From the NCBI GenBank assembly GCA_011503125.2, contig WWBZ02000013.1, positions 310,001-374,000 on the forward strand: 64,000 bases of DNA, given 5' to 3'. Both the position numbers and the translations under genes were made by a program. The notes beneath the pieces are model-generated. The model was not told the origin of the DNA, searched no databases, and saw only the letters and a list, made by a program, of their open reading frames with translations. The DNA comes from Botryosphaeria dothidea. Its lineage: Eukaryota; Ascomycota; Dothideomycetes; Botryosphaeriales; Botryosphaeriaceae. Of this stretch, positions 33,047 through 45,154 are shown piece after piece. Every line of letters starts with the position of its first letter. Position 1 is the first letter of the stretch.

Positions 33047-33655
33047 ATGCCTCCTCCGCCAGTCGAGAGCCCACTCGAGGCCATCAGCAACACGCCCATA
33101 ATACGTCTCCGCAACGTCGTTCTGGCCGACCACGTCGCCGTGTGCCTCAAGCTGGAGTCGCTCAACCCCAAGGAAGCTACAATGACCGCACGGCGATACC
33201 AGTCGTCGAAGAGGCCGAGCGGCGTCGCGACCCCAAGCCACGCATGACCGTCATGGAAGCGACAGGCCGCAGCATTGGCACCTCCCTCGCCTTCGTCTGC
33301 GCAGCAAAAGGCTACCCCTTCCGCATCGCGTCATCCAGCGCCTTCGCGCGCGAGAAGCTACGCAGCATATCCGCTTTCGGCGCGATCGTCTACATCATCC
33401 GCAGCCCTCCGCCGTCGTGACGTTCGGCCTCTTTTCGCGTCGTCGCGGCGGAGTGAAATAGCTACAGCACCGGCCAGTTCAGCAACCGCGACGCCTTTGT
33501 CGGCTACGGCGAGCTGGCGCGCGAGCTGGTAGTGGTTGAATGTTGTGGCTGCGATTGCGCTCGTGAGGGGGCTGGGGCCGGGGAAGGCAGTTGTGATGGT
33601 TGCGTGCGATATCGGGATGAAGTACCTGAATGGAGATCTGTTTGCCGATGCGTGA
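33047..33655 (+). pseudogene. Relic of a PLP-dependent cysteine-synthase-type enzyme
   Basis: Three pieces in different frames follow the order of a beta-family PLP enzyme (PALP). Piece one, SNTPIIRLRNVV..VCLKLESLNP, is the start. Piece two begins GSYNDRTA and runs through VMEATGRSIGTSLAFVCAAKGYPFRI to about 33400. Piece three has FSNRDAFVGYGELAREL, then after another shift VACDIGMKYLNGDLFADA and a stop. In active enzymes the second motif reads SYKDR, where Lys is the Schiff-base residue binding PLP; here it is Asn. Frameshifts, large missing middle sections and the lost lysine all indicate a dead gene. Confidence 0.8.
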
Positions 33656-34006
33656 TGCAACTTGACTGCATCTCCGTGGGTCGCGTGCGATGAAACAAAG
33701 CTGGGAGACAGGTACGGTAAAGAGAGGAGATCGTTTCTTCGTATCTAAGCCGGACTTCCGCGTGAACGGCAATCTCCAGAACTGTTGACTCAGCTCCACA
33801 CGCATTAAAGACAGCCAACGGGAGTCGGCACGGACAGTGGACAAGCTTTTCACGAAAAGTCTTGACATGCTTAACTGCGTTGGTGCTTTCTCGGCACTTG
33901 ATTCCGATGGAGTGCCGATCTTCCGACCGAGACCGCAGACAGTTGGAGTATAAAAACATTCTTCAAATTCATCTTATCTGATCATACTAAATTTCATATT
34001 TGCGAA

Positions 34007-36627
34007 ATGGCCTCTGACAAGGACCAGGGCGTGGTCAATGTCGGCGCGGACCTCGAGGGGCCGTCCCCTCGCTCGCTGGAGAACGGTACGAAGCATATTT
34101 CTAGCGCCTGGGATTACTGAATGATTGACAAAGAATAGAGGAAGACACCAAGCGCATCGAAGTCCTTTCCGCCGCTGGAATAAGTATCACTTCCGACGAC
34201 TATGAGCTACCATGCTTGACTCTTCGCATGTGGATCATTGGGATTGGCTTTTGCTTGTTCGGGAGCGGCCTCAACACCCTCTACACTTTTCGATACCCTT
34301 CAATTACACTATCACAATTGGCAGTACAGTTTCTTGCTTTTCCCATTGGCAGGGCTTGCGAGCGTTTCATGCCGGATTGGACCATACCACTGTTTGGATG
34401 GCGGCTTCACATCAATCGACGACGATTTAATTATAAGGTAAGTCAACCGTAATGTTTAAAGGACGGATGTGACTGACACTGCCTAGGAAAATATTCTTAT
34501 CTTCATCATGGCAAACCTGAGCTTCTTCACCAGGCTTAGTGCCGATGTGCTGACGGAGCAACGGTACTTCTACGGTGTCAAAGCCGGATGGGGATTCGAA
34601 ATCATAATCACTTTGGCTACTATTCTTTTTGGATTCTCCTTGGCAGGTCTAACTAGATCAACCATTGTTGAGCCATCCGAAATCCTATGGCCTGGAGTTT
34701 TCGGAGACACTGCTTTGAACCACGCCTTGCATTTCGCAGGCAGAGTAGATGAGAACAAGTACACTTCTCTTCGACCCGAAAGAATTTCACTATGATATTT
34801 GGAAGCAAAGCTGATTAGTTCAAAGGTCTGTTAAAAGCCGCTGGAGAGCATCGCGATACCACTTTTTCATGGTTGCATTCGCATTGTCGTTTGCCTGGTA
34901 CTGGCTTCCAGATTTCCTCTTTCCCGCCCTGGGCTACTTTACCTTCATTTGCTGGATTGTGCCAAAGAGTCCAGTCGTCAATCAGGTGTTTGGGATGAAG
35001 AGCGGCATCGGCCTCCTTCCTCTGACCTTTGATTGGAGTCAAATCGCCTACATCAGTTCTCCACTCGTAGCCCCTCCATGGGCTGTCGTTAATATCCTTG
35101 CCTCCCTGATCTTCTGGATATACATCGTATCTCCCGCACTATACTATTCCAACACGTGGTTCTCTGGATTCCTGCCAATCCAAAGCAATTCCGTCTTTGA
35201 CAACACGGCATCGACATACAATGTGTCAACGGTCATCAATAAGCGAGATGGATTTACCTTCAGCGAGGACAAATACAACGCCTACTCTCCGGTAAGCCTT
35301 CTTAAAACTCAAACATTCATCGAAACGTGAATTCTTATTGCCTACAGTTGTATATGCCCGCCACATATGCCCTGAACATGTTTGGTCTTTCCTTCGCAAC
35401 AATTCCCGCCCTCCTCGTATGGATCTTCCTGGAAAAACGGAAGGAGATGTCAAACGCTTTCAGAGGCATCCTCAACATCAAAAGTCATTTGCATCTTCGC
35501 CGTGGTACGGCCGATTCAGTTCCCTCTTGGTGGTACATGGCGTCTGGATGATCGCTCTTGGCCTCGCCATGTTCGCGTGCGAGTACTATCCTGTACAGCT
35601 ACGGTGGTACGGGGCTCTGTTCGCCTTCCTTTTTTCCTGTGTATTCTTCGTACCAGTAAGTGCCTTCATGCTTTCCCCAAATATGTGTTACTGATATTAG
35701 CATCAAGCTTGCCATGGTGTACGCAACAACAAACCTAAAAATCAACATCGACGTCTTCTGCCGCATCGTCGCCGGCTACGTCTTCGAAGGCAAAGTCCTC
35801 GCCAACCTCTGGTTCTTCGACCTCGGCTACATCAGCGGCATCAAAGGGCTGCAGTTCGCGCAAGACCTCAAGCTCGGCCTCTACTGCAACGTACGCCACC
35901 CTCTCCTCCAACAGCCCAACCCACTCACGCCGCCTAGATTCCCGCACGCTCGCTCTTCCTCGTCCAGCTCGTTGGCATCTCCATGTCCACCCTCAGCCAG
36001 GTCGGCGTCGTCAACTGGGCCCTCACCCACGTCCCAGGAATCTGCACCACCGCCGCCCCCAACGGCTTCACGTGCCCCTTCTCGCGCACGCACTTCAACA
36101 CCAGCATCATCTGGGGCGCCATCGGCCCGCGCCGCTTCTTCTCGCCGGGCTCTACTTACTACGGCCTGCTCTACTTCTTCCTGCTCGGCGGCATCCTGCC
36201 CGTCGGGGTGTGGCTGCTGAAGCGGCGGCGCCCGGGCGGACTGTGGCGGCGCGTGCACGTCCCGCTGTTCCTGGGCGGGCTGAACTACATCCCGCCGGCG
36301 TCCGGGACGAATTACGGGAGCTGGGCGGTTGTGGGGCTGGTGTTTGGGGTGGTGGTGAAGAGGCGCGCGAGGACGTGGTGGCGCAAGTACAATTTCGTGT
36401 TGAGCTCGGCGCTGGATTGCTCGGTGGCGATTGCGGGTGTGGTGATCTTCTTTGCGGTGTTTTATTCGGGCACGTCGAAGCATTTGAGTTGGTGGGGGAC
36501 GCAGGTGTACAAGGTAAGGGATTCCCGGAACCTGAGGTCGCGATAACTGACGGGAGGCCAGGATACGTGTGATTGGGAAGCTTGTCCGTATCACAAGCTT
36601 GCCGATGGAGAGAAATTTGGAAAATGA
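34007..36627 (+). pseudogene. OPT-family oligopeptide transporter with a 1-nt frameshift
   Basis: Eight exons (34007-34085, 34139-34437, 34487-34758, 34826-35291, 35348-35655, 35708-35890, 35938-36513, 36562-36627) would give about 749 aa, normal for fungal small-oligopeptide transporters of the ISP4/OPT type. The multi-pass sequence has typical blocks such as YRYPSITLSQL-like TFRYPSITLSQL, FGMKSGIGLLPLTFDW and PPASGTNYGSW. Exon 5 alone breaks frame: after VPSWWYM the frame must shift to continue at VWMIALGLAMF. Exon 5 is 308 nt, one short of whole codons between two phase-0 introns, so a single base (probably one G near 35540) is missing. This may be a real recent null allele or an assembly error; all other exons are intact. 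Confidence 0.8.
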
Positions 36628-37080
36628 GAAATCGAGGGCTCAGCACTCCTCCCGAAGTACAACAAAACAACGACTCGGGACAGTACGTAGAGGCGTCCAA
36701 TGGAATTTGTGAGCGATTGCCGCGGCCATTGTCGTCACTTGTATGGACCCTATGAGAATCTTTGGGAATGCGTGAGAGATGACGCATCATCAGTCATCTG
36801 AACAATCTCTTACATGCATCAAAGATGGCTGTTGCCGTTTGCATTTCGCAAGGGTTGTGTGGATCAACAGAACAGTGTTCGATCTTACATGCAGCAGCAT
36901 GTGGTGGTCTTCAGGAGGTCCAGCCCTTCAACCCCTGCATCCATTGTTCAATATTTAGTTTCCATTCTACTACGAGAAGATAGAGTCCCATAGAACTGTC
37001 TTTTCTATCTGAGAGAAGAATATTGCCAAGTAGCAGCAACAATACTGTCTTCAACAACCTCCTACAACTCAATTCGTGCC
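36628..37080. other. Intergenic, no gene seen
   Basis: 450 bp without coding features between the OPT transporter and a decayed gene. Confidence 0.5.
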
Positions 37081-39324
37081 ATGGCGGATGACGAAGTAAA
37101 CGTTGCACTCACAGCGATCATCGTGGCTGCAGTTGCTCTCCTAATTGCTACTGCCCAGCTTTTACAACAGATTTTTGGAACTGCTGATGGGTATCGGCGA
37201 TGTCAGTCATCTGTGATTGGTCCTTTTGCAAGCAGGACGTCGCGAAAATGGAGATGGAGAGAGTTCCGCTTCGAAACAAGATACACAACACCGATGATAT
37301 CTCTCAATCACATTGTCAAACTTGCTCCTCGTCTGGATCGAAGCTTTCGACCTATTCAAGAGGGATTTCGAACGCCAATCCTTTCAGGTTCTGAAACTTA
37401 CGATAGAGTCAACTGGCTGCAATTTCTCCAAAACCTCAATTTTCCTCAGAGCAAGTGGAGCGATCTTATCGCAGATTGCGATAATGCAGTCGTGAAACTT
37501 CAAGAAAGATCCTGGGATTTTATGCCACCGGATATTGTCAAGCCATTAGCCTCAAGCACCATCGGAGCCATGATCGTGTTCGCACACAGACTTGGAATGC
37601 GCTGGACCGAATTCCGACCATATGATGGGGTATTGCGTGCAGAAAGCCGAGGAAAATCCTTGACATCTACAACAGTCAGAGGTATTGGGATTGTCTTCCA
37701 GTACACCAACTAACTTGGGGACACTAACCCGGAGACAAACAATTCTATCTTAGCCGTTCCCGAACGACACGACGACATGATGAAGTTTGGAATCATCACT
37801 ACGCCCTACTTTGATCGAAGTCTTGTCATGGTGAACCCGAAAGACTCCGTGAAAGAGGTTTTTACTAGAAGCTTGAGGAGTCTTGGTTTAATGGATAACC
37901 TTTTTGTTGTATTGTTTATGAACAACGATGATCCATTGAAGATTGGCATGAAGAGGGAGAGGGTAGGTAACCCGCTTGCCTCTTATACAAGTGATTGTGA
38001 CTAAGCTATATAGTGAGACACGATTCGTCTCAAAAACGAGTGATATCCTACACTTTTGCACACCAATGCTGATGAGTCTCTGGACGACCTTCAAATACAA
38101 TACTTCCTCAATGATGTTCTAGGCTTTCTGATGGACTATATCCCCAACGAACCTTCGGAAAAGATCAGGACACTGGGTTGCAGGCTTATGTTTCACTTTC
38201 CATATCCTTGGAAGCTAGAGTCTCCCACCTCCCTGATAGTGGGACGCATTTGTCTTGCCAAATGTCTGCACGCTCTCATAGGAACTATGGATTTTTCATC
38301 ATAAGCAAAGGCTTCTCTTGAAGAGTTGTACTAAGTCATTGAACGTCTTCGTTCACTCTCTCCGTTCGACTGGAACAACAAAATGGCTCAATATCGTCAA
38401 AGTGCGGAATATGATCTTCTCGATTACTACAAAAATTTCATAATGACGCAGCCGTCTGAAAGCTTTCTTCAGCACAAAGAAGAAATCAGCACGAACGGAG
38501 ATCGAACTTCCAAGTCTTATGAAAGATATAAAGACTTGATTTCTTGTCATTTCTTATCCCTTTATTACAATGGAAACAGGGAAAAGGGCCGTTTAACAGA
38601 AGAGGAGAAAGATCCAAATCGGTACGTGTCAGACTATTTTGCCCTACTATATCAGGCATTCCATTCTTTCGGGCATCAAGATCAGTAGCTACTCTTTGCC
38701 ACCTCCTCACTACTCCTCATATTCATAAGCTTCGGATATTAACATCGGCTTCTGTTCTCCTCGGTTATTCAAACACTCTTTTATGTATATAAGTAAGCCT
38801 AACGACCTCCCTTTCAGGAGATAGGCAGATTCTACTCTCTTTTCTGACCTCACAAATCTTCACTCTAAAATCCAACAGTACGACATTGGAGGACCCTATA
38901 AGTCATTGTTGCGTGGTGGAGGATGATTGTTCGGGGTATGTTGTGGTTTCTCCCGCACCAAATGGGTAATCCGAGTCCACCAGATGTTGATGCTTCTTGG
39001 TGGGACTCAAATTTTCCTGTCTGGTTGTCGTAGAGGGCTCACAAGGAGGCCATCAATCATACGGCATATGAATACAGTCAAAGCAGGAAAACAGGCGTTC
39101 AGCAGCAAAATGGTAGAAAAATTGTGTATTCTCCTCTTTGCTCTTTACCTATTGTTCAAGATTTCTTTCAACACCCCTCCACAATTTCAATCGATGTATT
39201 CAGATTAGCATTAAAAAGGCTACTCAAATTTTGGGAACTCTTTAACAATGTCGTCACTGATAGCATGCATGATCGTGGTTTATTTCTGGGTTGCTCCTTG
39301 AGTTTTTTGCCACGGCTCGCTTGA
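37081..39324 (+). pseudogene. Decayed gene for a membrane-anchored fungal protein of unknown function
   Basis: The first 210 codons are open: an N-terminal membrane helix (ALTAIIVAAVALLIATAQLL), then QQIFGTADGYRRCQSSVIGP and WRWREFRFETRYTTP. I have an impression of a widespread fungal family with this opening but cannot name it with confidence. A TAA at 37711-37713 interrupts the frame, and coding text (LAVPERHDDMMKFGI) resumes in the same frame directly after it. Further downstream, pieces in shifting frames include YDIGGPYKSLL, DASWWDSNFPVW and YSPLCSLPIVQDFF, each cut by stops or frame changes. The region is more AT-rich than its neighbours. I infer one multi-domain gene in advanced decay. 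Confidence 0.6.
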
Positions 39325-39616
39325 TGTCTGCGGAAAAAACCCACATGGAGTGTGGACCGAATCATGGTAGACACCACCCCTCTTTCCTCTCGGCTCCAAT
39401 ACCATGTGAAACCGTATCAATTTATTAACATTTAATATTTTTATTTGCCTTGGGCGAAGCATTAGATGTTCATAGCCAGCGTCACTTATTAGTCACGATA
39501 AGAGCTAGAAATCCATCATAAATTTCATAGACTGGTTTTCATTCTGAGGCTCCTATGACCGCACAATATCAAATTCCATTTCTTAAACGGTACCTCGACA
39601 AAATTTAGCAATAACC

Positions 39617-41305
39617 ATGGCAACAGGCGGTATCCTTTTCATCCACCTGGTCTTCGTCAACTTTACAAAATGCCCTCGCGTTTCCGCAAGCATCCTTCCA
39701 AGGCGTCTATCCCATAGTTTCCGGCTGCGAACAAGCAGTCCGTCTCCCTCGCCTTTCAATCTCTACCGTTTTTGCCTGCCCGTGCTAATGCCGCCCTAGT
39801 GTGCCGAGCTCGACGATATCTTTGGCCCGGCATCCGCCCTCCACTACCCCTCAACCGACACGACCTTCACCATCTGGGACGCCAAACAAGCCTAAGTGAC
39901 GCCAGCCTGCCGCGTCGAGCCGTCCAGAACCTCCGACGTCGCCCAGGTCCTCTCCATTCTCACGCGCAACTCCTGAACCTTCGCCATCAAAGGCGGCGGC
40001 CACTTTCGCGCCGTCGATGCCAGCAACAGCGTCGGCGGCGTGACGGTGGACATGAACAAGCTGGACGCCATTGAGGTGGCGGCGGATCGGCAGAGTGCGA
40101 GGCTGGGCGCGGGGTTGACGCTGCTGTAGGCGTATCGAGGGCTGGAGCCGCTGGGCCTGAGTAATAGGGGTGGGAGGGTGTCGAGCGTGGGCGTTGCCGG
40201 GTATACCATGGGCGGCAGGTTCTCGAATTTGAGTCCGAAGATGGGGTTGGCGGTGGACAATGTGCTGGAGTTCGAGGTGAGTGTCATCGAGGCCGTGGAA
40301 AGATGGGATCTTGCTGATGATTTCTGCACAGCTCGTTCTCCCGAACAGCACTGTCGTCAACATCACGTATGAACGCGAACACGACCTGTACTACGCGCTG
40401 CGCGGAGGTGTGAATAATTTCGGCATCGTGACATACTTCACTGTACGAGTGGTGCCACAGGGCCCGCAGCTGTTTGGTCCCACAACATACAGTCTCGAAT
40501 ACACAGAACGCGTCCTCCATGAGGCATACAGACTGACCACGGAGCTGTCCAACGACACGGATATATCCTTCTGGACGCGGTATCAGTACAACCAGACGAC
40601 CGACGCATATGTCCTTTCCCTAACCCAAACCTATCTACAACCGGAGCCCGAGCCAGCCGTATGCAATGCTTTCAACGCCATCCCATACGAATCAAGAAGC
40701 ATATCGATTGACTGGTTCAACAACCAGATCGACGAAGGTGATCCCTTCGGCCAGCGGTACGTAGGGCCCCTCAAGCCCCCAAAAGGCTGCAATGTGTCTT
40801 ACCAACGCCATCCAGTCACCTCTTTACCACACTCACCTACACGCCCTCCGAGTCCCTCGATGCCCGCATTTTGTCCATTTTTTCCGACGAGGTTGCCGCC
40901 GTGAGCTCCACCACCGGCTTCAAACCTGGCATCGTCATACAACCCATCCCCGCCAACGCAATCGCTGCCACGAAGGAGTGCGGGGGTAATGCGCTGGAAA
41001 TTGAGTCCCTTGATGGCGGGGCTCTGACATTGGTGCTTCTGACCTTTGGCTGGAGTGATGCGACCGACGATGACGCCATGTATGGCTTTGCCGAGAACTT
41101 TCGGGCCCGCTGTGAAGAGACTGCGAAGAGCATGGGGCTATGGAATCGATATCTATATATCAACTACAGTAAAGAGGACCAGGATCCGTTTGGGGGGCAT
41201 GGCGAAAATAATAGGGAGAGGCTGAAAAGAACTCAGAAAGAAGTGAGTCCGAAGGGGGTCTTCACGAGTGAGGGATTAAACCGCGGGTACTTCAAGCTAC
41301 CATAA
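39617..41305 (+). pseudogene. Decayed FAD-linked oxidoreductase (BBE-like)
   Basis: The layout is that of a berberine-bridge-type flavoenzyme: an FAD-binding part with FAIKGGGHF and VGVAGYTMGGRFSNL, then ALRGGVNNFGIVTYFTVRVV, and the C-terminal NYSKEDQDPFGGHG. It is disrupted by in-frame TAA (39893), TGA (39974, where the family usually has Cys before FAIKGGGH) and TAG (40127), a frame change near 39700, and an extra C near 40820. GT-AG introns remain recognisable (after 40276 and after 40758), and the last 144 codons are open. The signal peptide region is degraded. Intact relatives are secreted or vesicular oxidases, often in metabolite clusters. Confidence 0.8.
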
Positions 41306-41397
41306 TAGCTTCAAAAAGACTTCTATAAGATTATTAGTAGCTAAAGTACAATATGGACTCTGATTCTAAGTTCCTTAGGGCGAACAACAGATGCTCA

Positions 41398-42084
41398 TCA
41401 CAAAACGGTCGTAACATCATCCACACAAGGCGTCTCCACCAACCCCTCAACCTCCGGCCCCCCAGCCACGCACTCCGGCACAAGCTGAATCGCCGTACAG
41501 TTCCTCCAATCCTCCGGATCATAAATCGCCTGCTCCGTGCCCTCATAGTCCAGATCGGCCCAATACAAATTCACCAGCGCCTCATACGTCTGCTTGCACG
41601 CGACCCACGTCCCGCCCGCAAACCCGGGCTTCTCGAGGTACGGCACGCCATCCTCGCCAACGACAACATCAGCCGCCGTCTCAGTGGTATTCGACCGCAC
41701 CGCGACGGCGGCGGCGGACACGAGGTAGTAGCCGCTGAAGGGCTCGCTGACGGAGAAGCCAAACGGCGTGACCTCGCCGCCGGCGTTGGGCGCGTCGGTG
41801 CGCACGTGCGTCGGCTGCGTGTAGAAGACGTCGCCGTCGCGGCGCGCCTGGAAGGTCTGGTTCCACAGCACGGCGTTGGAGTAGTCCGGCGGCACGCCGT
41901 GCGTGGGCACGGGCAGCTGGTAGATCTCGATGGCCCAGCCGTTGACGTCAGGGGTGGTGGCATCCCAGGGGCCGGTGACTTTGGCGCGCAGCTTGTAGTG
42001 GAGGGAAGTGGAGGTTGCGGTGGAGGTGGAGGGGAGGGCGGCGAGGAGGCCGAGGCTGAGGATGGTGGGGATGGAGAGGCCCAT
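41398..42084 (-). CDS. Secreted protein of unknown function
   Basis: Intact, intronless 228-aa reading frame. A clear signal peptide (MGLSIPTILSLGLLAALPSTSTA) precedes a mature part of about 205 residues with four cysteines and several N-glycosylation sequons (NQT, NTT, NCT). The mature start HYKLRAKVTGPWD and the Trp/Tyr-rich centre recall small fungal secreted proteins of a DUF7907-like type, but that link is from memory and weak. Strong GC-rich codon bias on the coding strand supports it as a real gene. No neighbour suggests a role. Confidence 0.7.
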   Translation of the reverse strand: MGLSIPTILSLGLLAALPSTSTATSTSLHYKLRAKVTGPWDATTPDVNGWAIEIYQLPVPTHGVPPDYSNAVLWNQTFQARRDGDVFYTQPTHVRTDAPNAGGEVTPFGFSVSEPFSGYYLVSAAAVAVRSNTTETAADVVVGEDGVPYLEKPGFAGGTWVACKQTYEALVNLYWADLDYEGTEQAIYDPEDWRNCTAIQLVPECVAGGPEVEGLVETPCVDDVTTVL

Positions 42085-44521
42085 TTTTTCTGGTGTGGAA
42101 CGAATGAATTGATGAGGAAATGCTTTAGTGATGAATGCTTGAGGTTGAGGACGATGCTTGCTTTTATCTTCCAGAAGTGACAGGGTAAATATCGCCGAGA
42201 GGTAACATCAATGGTGCATTACGAGATTGTTGCTCTGTCGCCTGATAGGAATGTGAACTGGCGTCGCCGGGTAAAAAAGAGAGACTCTTTTCGCACGATT
42301 AACGGGGCCAAAATCAGGGGTCGGATCATATGTGAGATTTTCGCATCGCCAAGCAGAAGCTACTCCACGATTGTCTGAGCAAAAAGTGCTTGCGTTGTGG
42401 GGTTTAAATTTGAGTGTGAGAAGAAAACTTGGTGATACGACGATCCTGCAGGATGTGTGTGTCGCCAAATATAGCTGACCAGGTTCTAGACACTGGCTGG
42501 GAAACAGCCAATATTTAAGTCACCGCCATTAACGGGCCCCAATTCGCATGCCTCCTTATATGCCAAGTATATTAAAGACCCAGCAATAAGACAGGGAACG
42601 TCAGGAACGGCACAAGCCAACTTGTGCTCTACTCTGTATGTTTTTATCTCGCATACAGACACCACGGCTTGGAAAAGATTGGTGGGAGGGAGCAGCGGGG
42701 CTGAAGTCCGTATTTAATCCTTTGCGTTGCCAGTGGCAGACGCGGCTCGGAGTCAGCGAGCACTAGATCCCAATTTCCATTGCGCAACCATCCCGCGAAA
42801 TAAGATCGTTGCGAGCCTACCCAAAGACGGAGCGACAATATAATTCGTCAATCCTGAAATTGCGCGGTCTTACCAATCTGGCGCTCAACAAATCTGCAGG
42901 CAGTATCGAGTTTCCCGGTCTCAATTCAGCTGGAGCTCTGCGCCAAAAGAACAAGGCAACAAAACTACGCAAATGTCAACCACTTAGTCGGGCCGAAGAG
43001 TGCTTCATACCCGGGCCGTCCAGAGCGGTCTTTGGAATCGAAGGAATAATGCGCCATGGCACAAGAACATTAAGCGGAAGCTCAGCTTCGCACGGCCCGA
43101 ACCGAGCCTGCTTGACGTGCAGGGTTGGAGCCGAGGCGCCTGGCCGTCCGCTTTGCGGCTACCCGGCGTTCGACCTGCCTTCGCCCGGAACTTGTTCATA
43201 GGTATTGAGCTGATATGAATAACTGCCAAATCTGAGTAGGCTATATGCTTGCTCATATTTCTGAATGGCTTCGGTTTCCTAGAAGTGGACAATCATGTTG
43301 GGTTGGTCTGCACTTCGCCATGCCAACATCGGCCGGGCATACAAGAAATCATTAGATTCACTAGTAAAAGACCTTTTTAAACTGTTTACTGGAGTATGAG
43401 TATATTAGTAGATAGGGGAGCACAAGGCCGACGACTGAATGCAAATATCCTCTACGACTTTGTGTTTCGGCCCGCGCTCATACGACCAAAACCCGCCTTG
43501 AAACTCACGAGGAAATTGCGAAAACAAGGTTGCGTCCTCAAAAGAATTCCTATGGCAGATGCACGACGCAGGAGAAGAACATGCCGGTGTGAGCACATGA
43601 GAGATGTGAGCAATCAAGACTCCATAATAATAATGGCCAGTCAAACTCCGTTTGCAGGGTCACTGGTCTCCCCATCCAGTTGGAACTTCGCAGTTGCACT
43701 ATGAGGTGCCATTTTCGTTCGGACCGTTCGGTGTGACATGGCTAGCGGACCCTGGCTGCGCCCTGCACTTGGCTCCTTGCGGCTAACAGGTTTCTATATT
43801 TACTTTCTTGGCGTGGCTCCACCGGTGGGCGTGACACTGTACGTCATCGAACCAGAGTAGAGTTTGGACGGTCAACTACCGGTGGGCATATTGTGCTGTT
43901 TTCGACTCTTGATGGATAGGTGAGCTTACGCCCGGGCCGCTCGAAGCTCAACACCACGCCCCCTATCGTGGAACCTTGGTCGGTGCAGTCAGATCCGCCT
44001 TCCTCACCGGTGCGGGCCCGCGTCAATTGTGTCGGACGGCCTACTGTCCGACCTCCGGAGCACCGCCATAGAATCGGTAGGCCGAAGGGAGCGAAAGAGC
44101 AACTCGCGGCAGGAAACACTTCGTATGCATGGTCTGGTGCTTCAACGAACACTAATGTGAAGCGTCGGGCCACGGCAACATGATCGACGGCACTCGCACC
44201 TTGCTTTGCCACTACATGTAACCTGTACGTAAAGGGGCGAGCTGTTTAGCTTCTTGAAAGTAGTAGATCCGACGTTTGGGCGCTTCGTGAACGACGCACG
44301 CCAAGCAAATACGAACGAGCCAATCTTGTCATGACGTTTAACTTTCCGGGGATCACCGGCGGAGAAACACGGCCCCCCTGGACCCGAAATTGTACATATA
44401 TGAGCTGGCAGCCGTGTAAACAGCCTGCATTTTCCAGCAAACAACTGCATATCGCTCCAAAACTACCAGCAACCCACCTGAACTATCTTAACTTTTATCC
44501 CATAATTTCTCCAACGCAAAA
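42085..44521. other. Long gene-free stretch
   Basis: About 2.4 kb with only short, motif-free reading frames on either strand. A perfect 7-bp inverted repeat (GTCGGAC, 8-bp spacer, GTCCGAC) is present near 44031-44052. No transposon ends, tRNA or conserved gene could be recognised. Confidence 0.4.
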
Positions 44522-45154
44522 ATGAAGGTCGCAGCCGTCGTCGCCTCCGCCCTGGTCTCCACCGGCCTCGGTTCCGCCATCCCGGTCGACCCCCGTTTCC
44601 CCGACTCGGGCCCGTTCAAGATGATCGTCCTCGCCTACGAGCAGCCGATCCACTACGACTACGTGAAGGCGTCCGGCGGCTACTTCTACATCGGCAAGGA
44701 CACCAACTCGACTTGCGGTATCGAAGAGCCCATTCTCGACGGCCCCAACAGCGCCGGCGCGCTGAGCACGTACGGCGATGGCAAGGAGGACACCCAGCAA
44801 AGTAAGATTATTTTCGATGCTTTATTGCAAACAACCTTATACTAACGGTTAAATCCAGCCTTCATCGACATCTCTGGCGCCGCCGGTGGCATCTTCTCTT
44901 ACATCGGCCCTCTCTACAAGAAGACGACCTTCGACCACGTGACCGACAAGTTCTCGCGCGTCGCCGGCCCGGACATCTCGCAGCTGTACTACGATGGCGG
45001 CGACTGGTTGGCCTGCCCCACTGGTAACAGCGATTACGAGTACATTGTGTATGCCGAGAAGGCTTACGGTCATGAGGTCGGCAAGGACAAGTGCATTCCG
45101 TTTGAGATCCGGACAGACAAGGTCGACGACCCGGAGGTTTGCGAGTACTTGTAA
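44522..45154 (+). CDS. Secreted cell-surface protein, PhiA-like
   Basis: Predicted 191-aa secreted protein in two exons (44522-44801, 44859-45154). A signal peptide (about residues 1-19, ending GSAIPVD) is followed by FKMIVLAYEQPIHYDYVKASGGYFYIG, which resembles the opening of PhiA-type fungal wall proteins (the ...RSASPIH... region), and a C-terminal block GDWLACPTGNSDYEYIVY in the position of their LACP motif. Four cysteines suggest two disulphides. PhiA-type proteins are abundant surface proteins linked to conidiophore development in aspergilli. The assignment is by layout and short motifs, so it is moderately secure. Confidence 0.7.
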
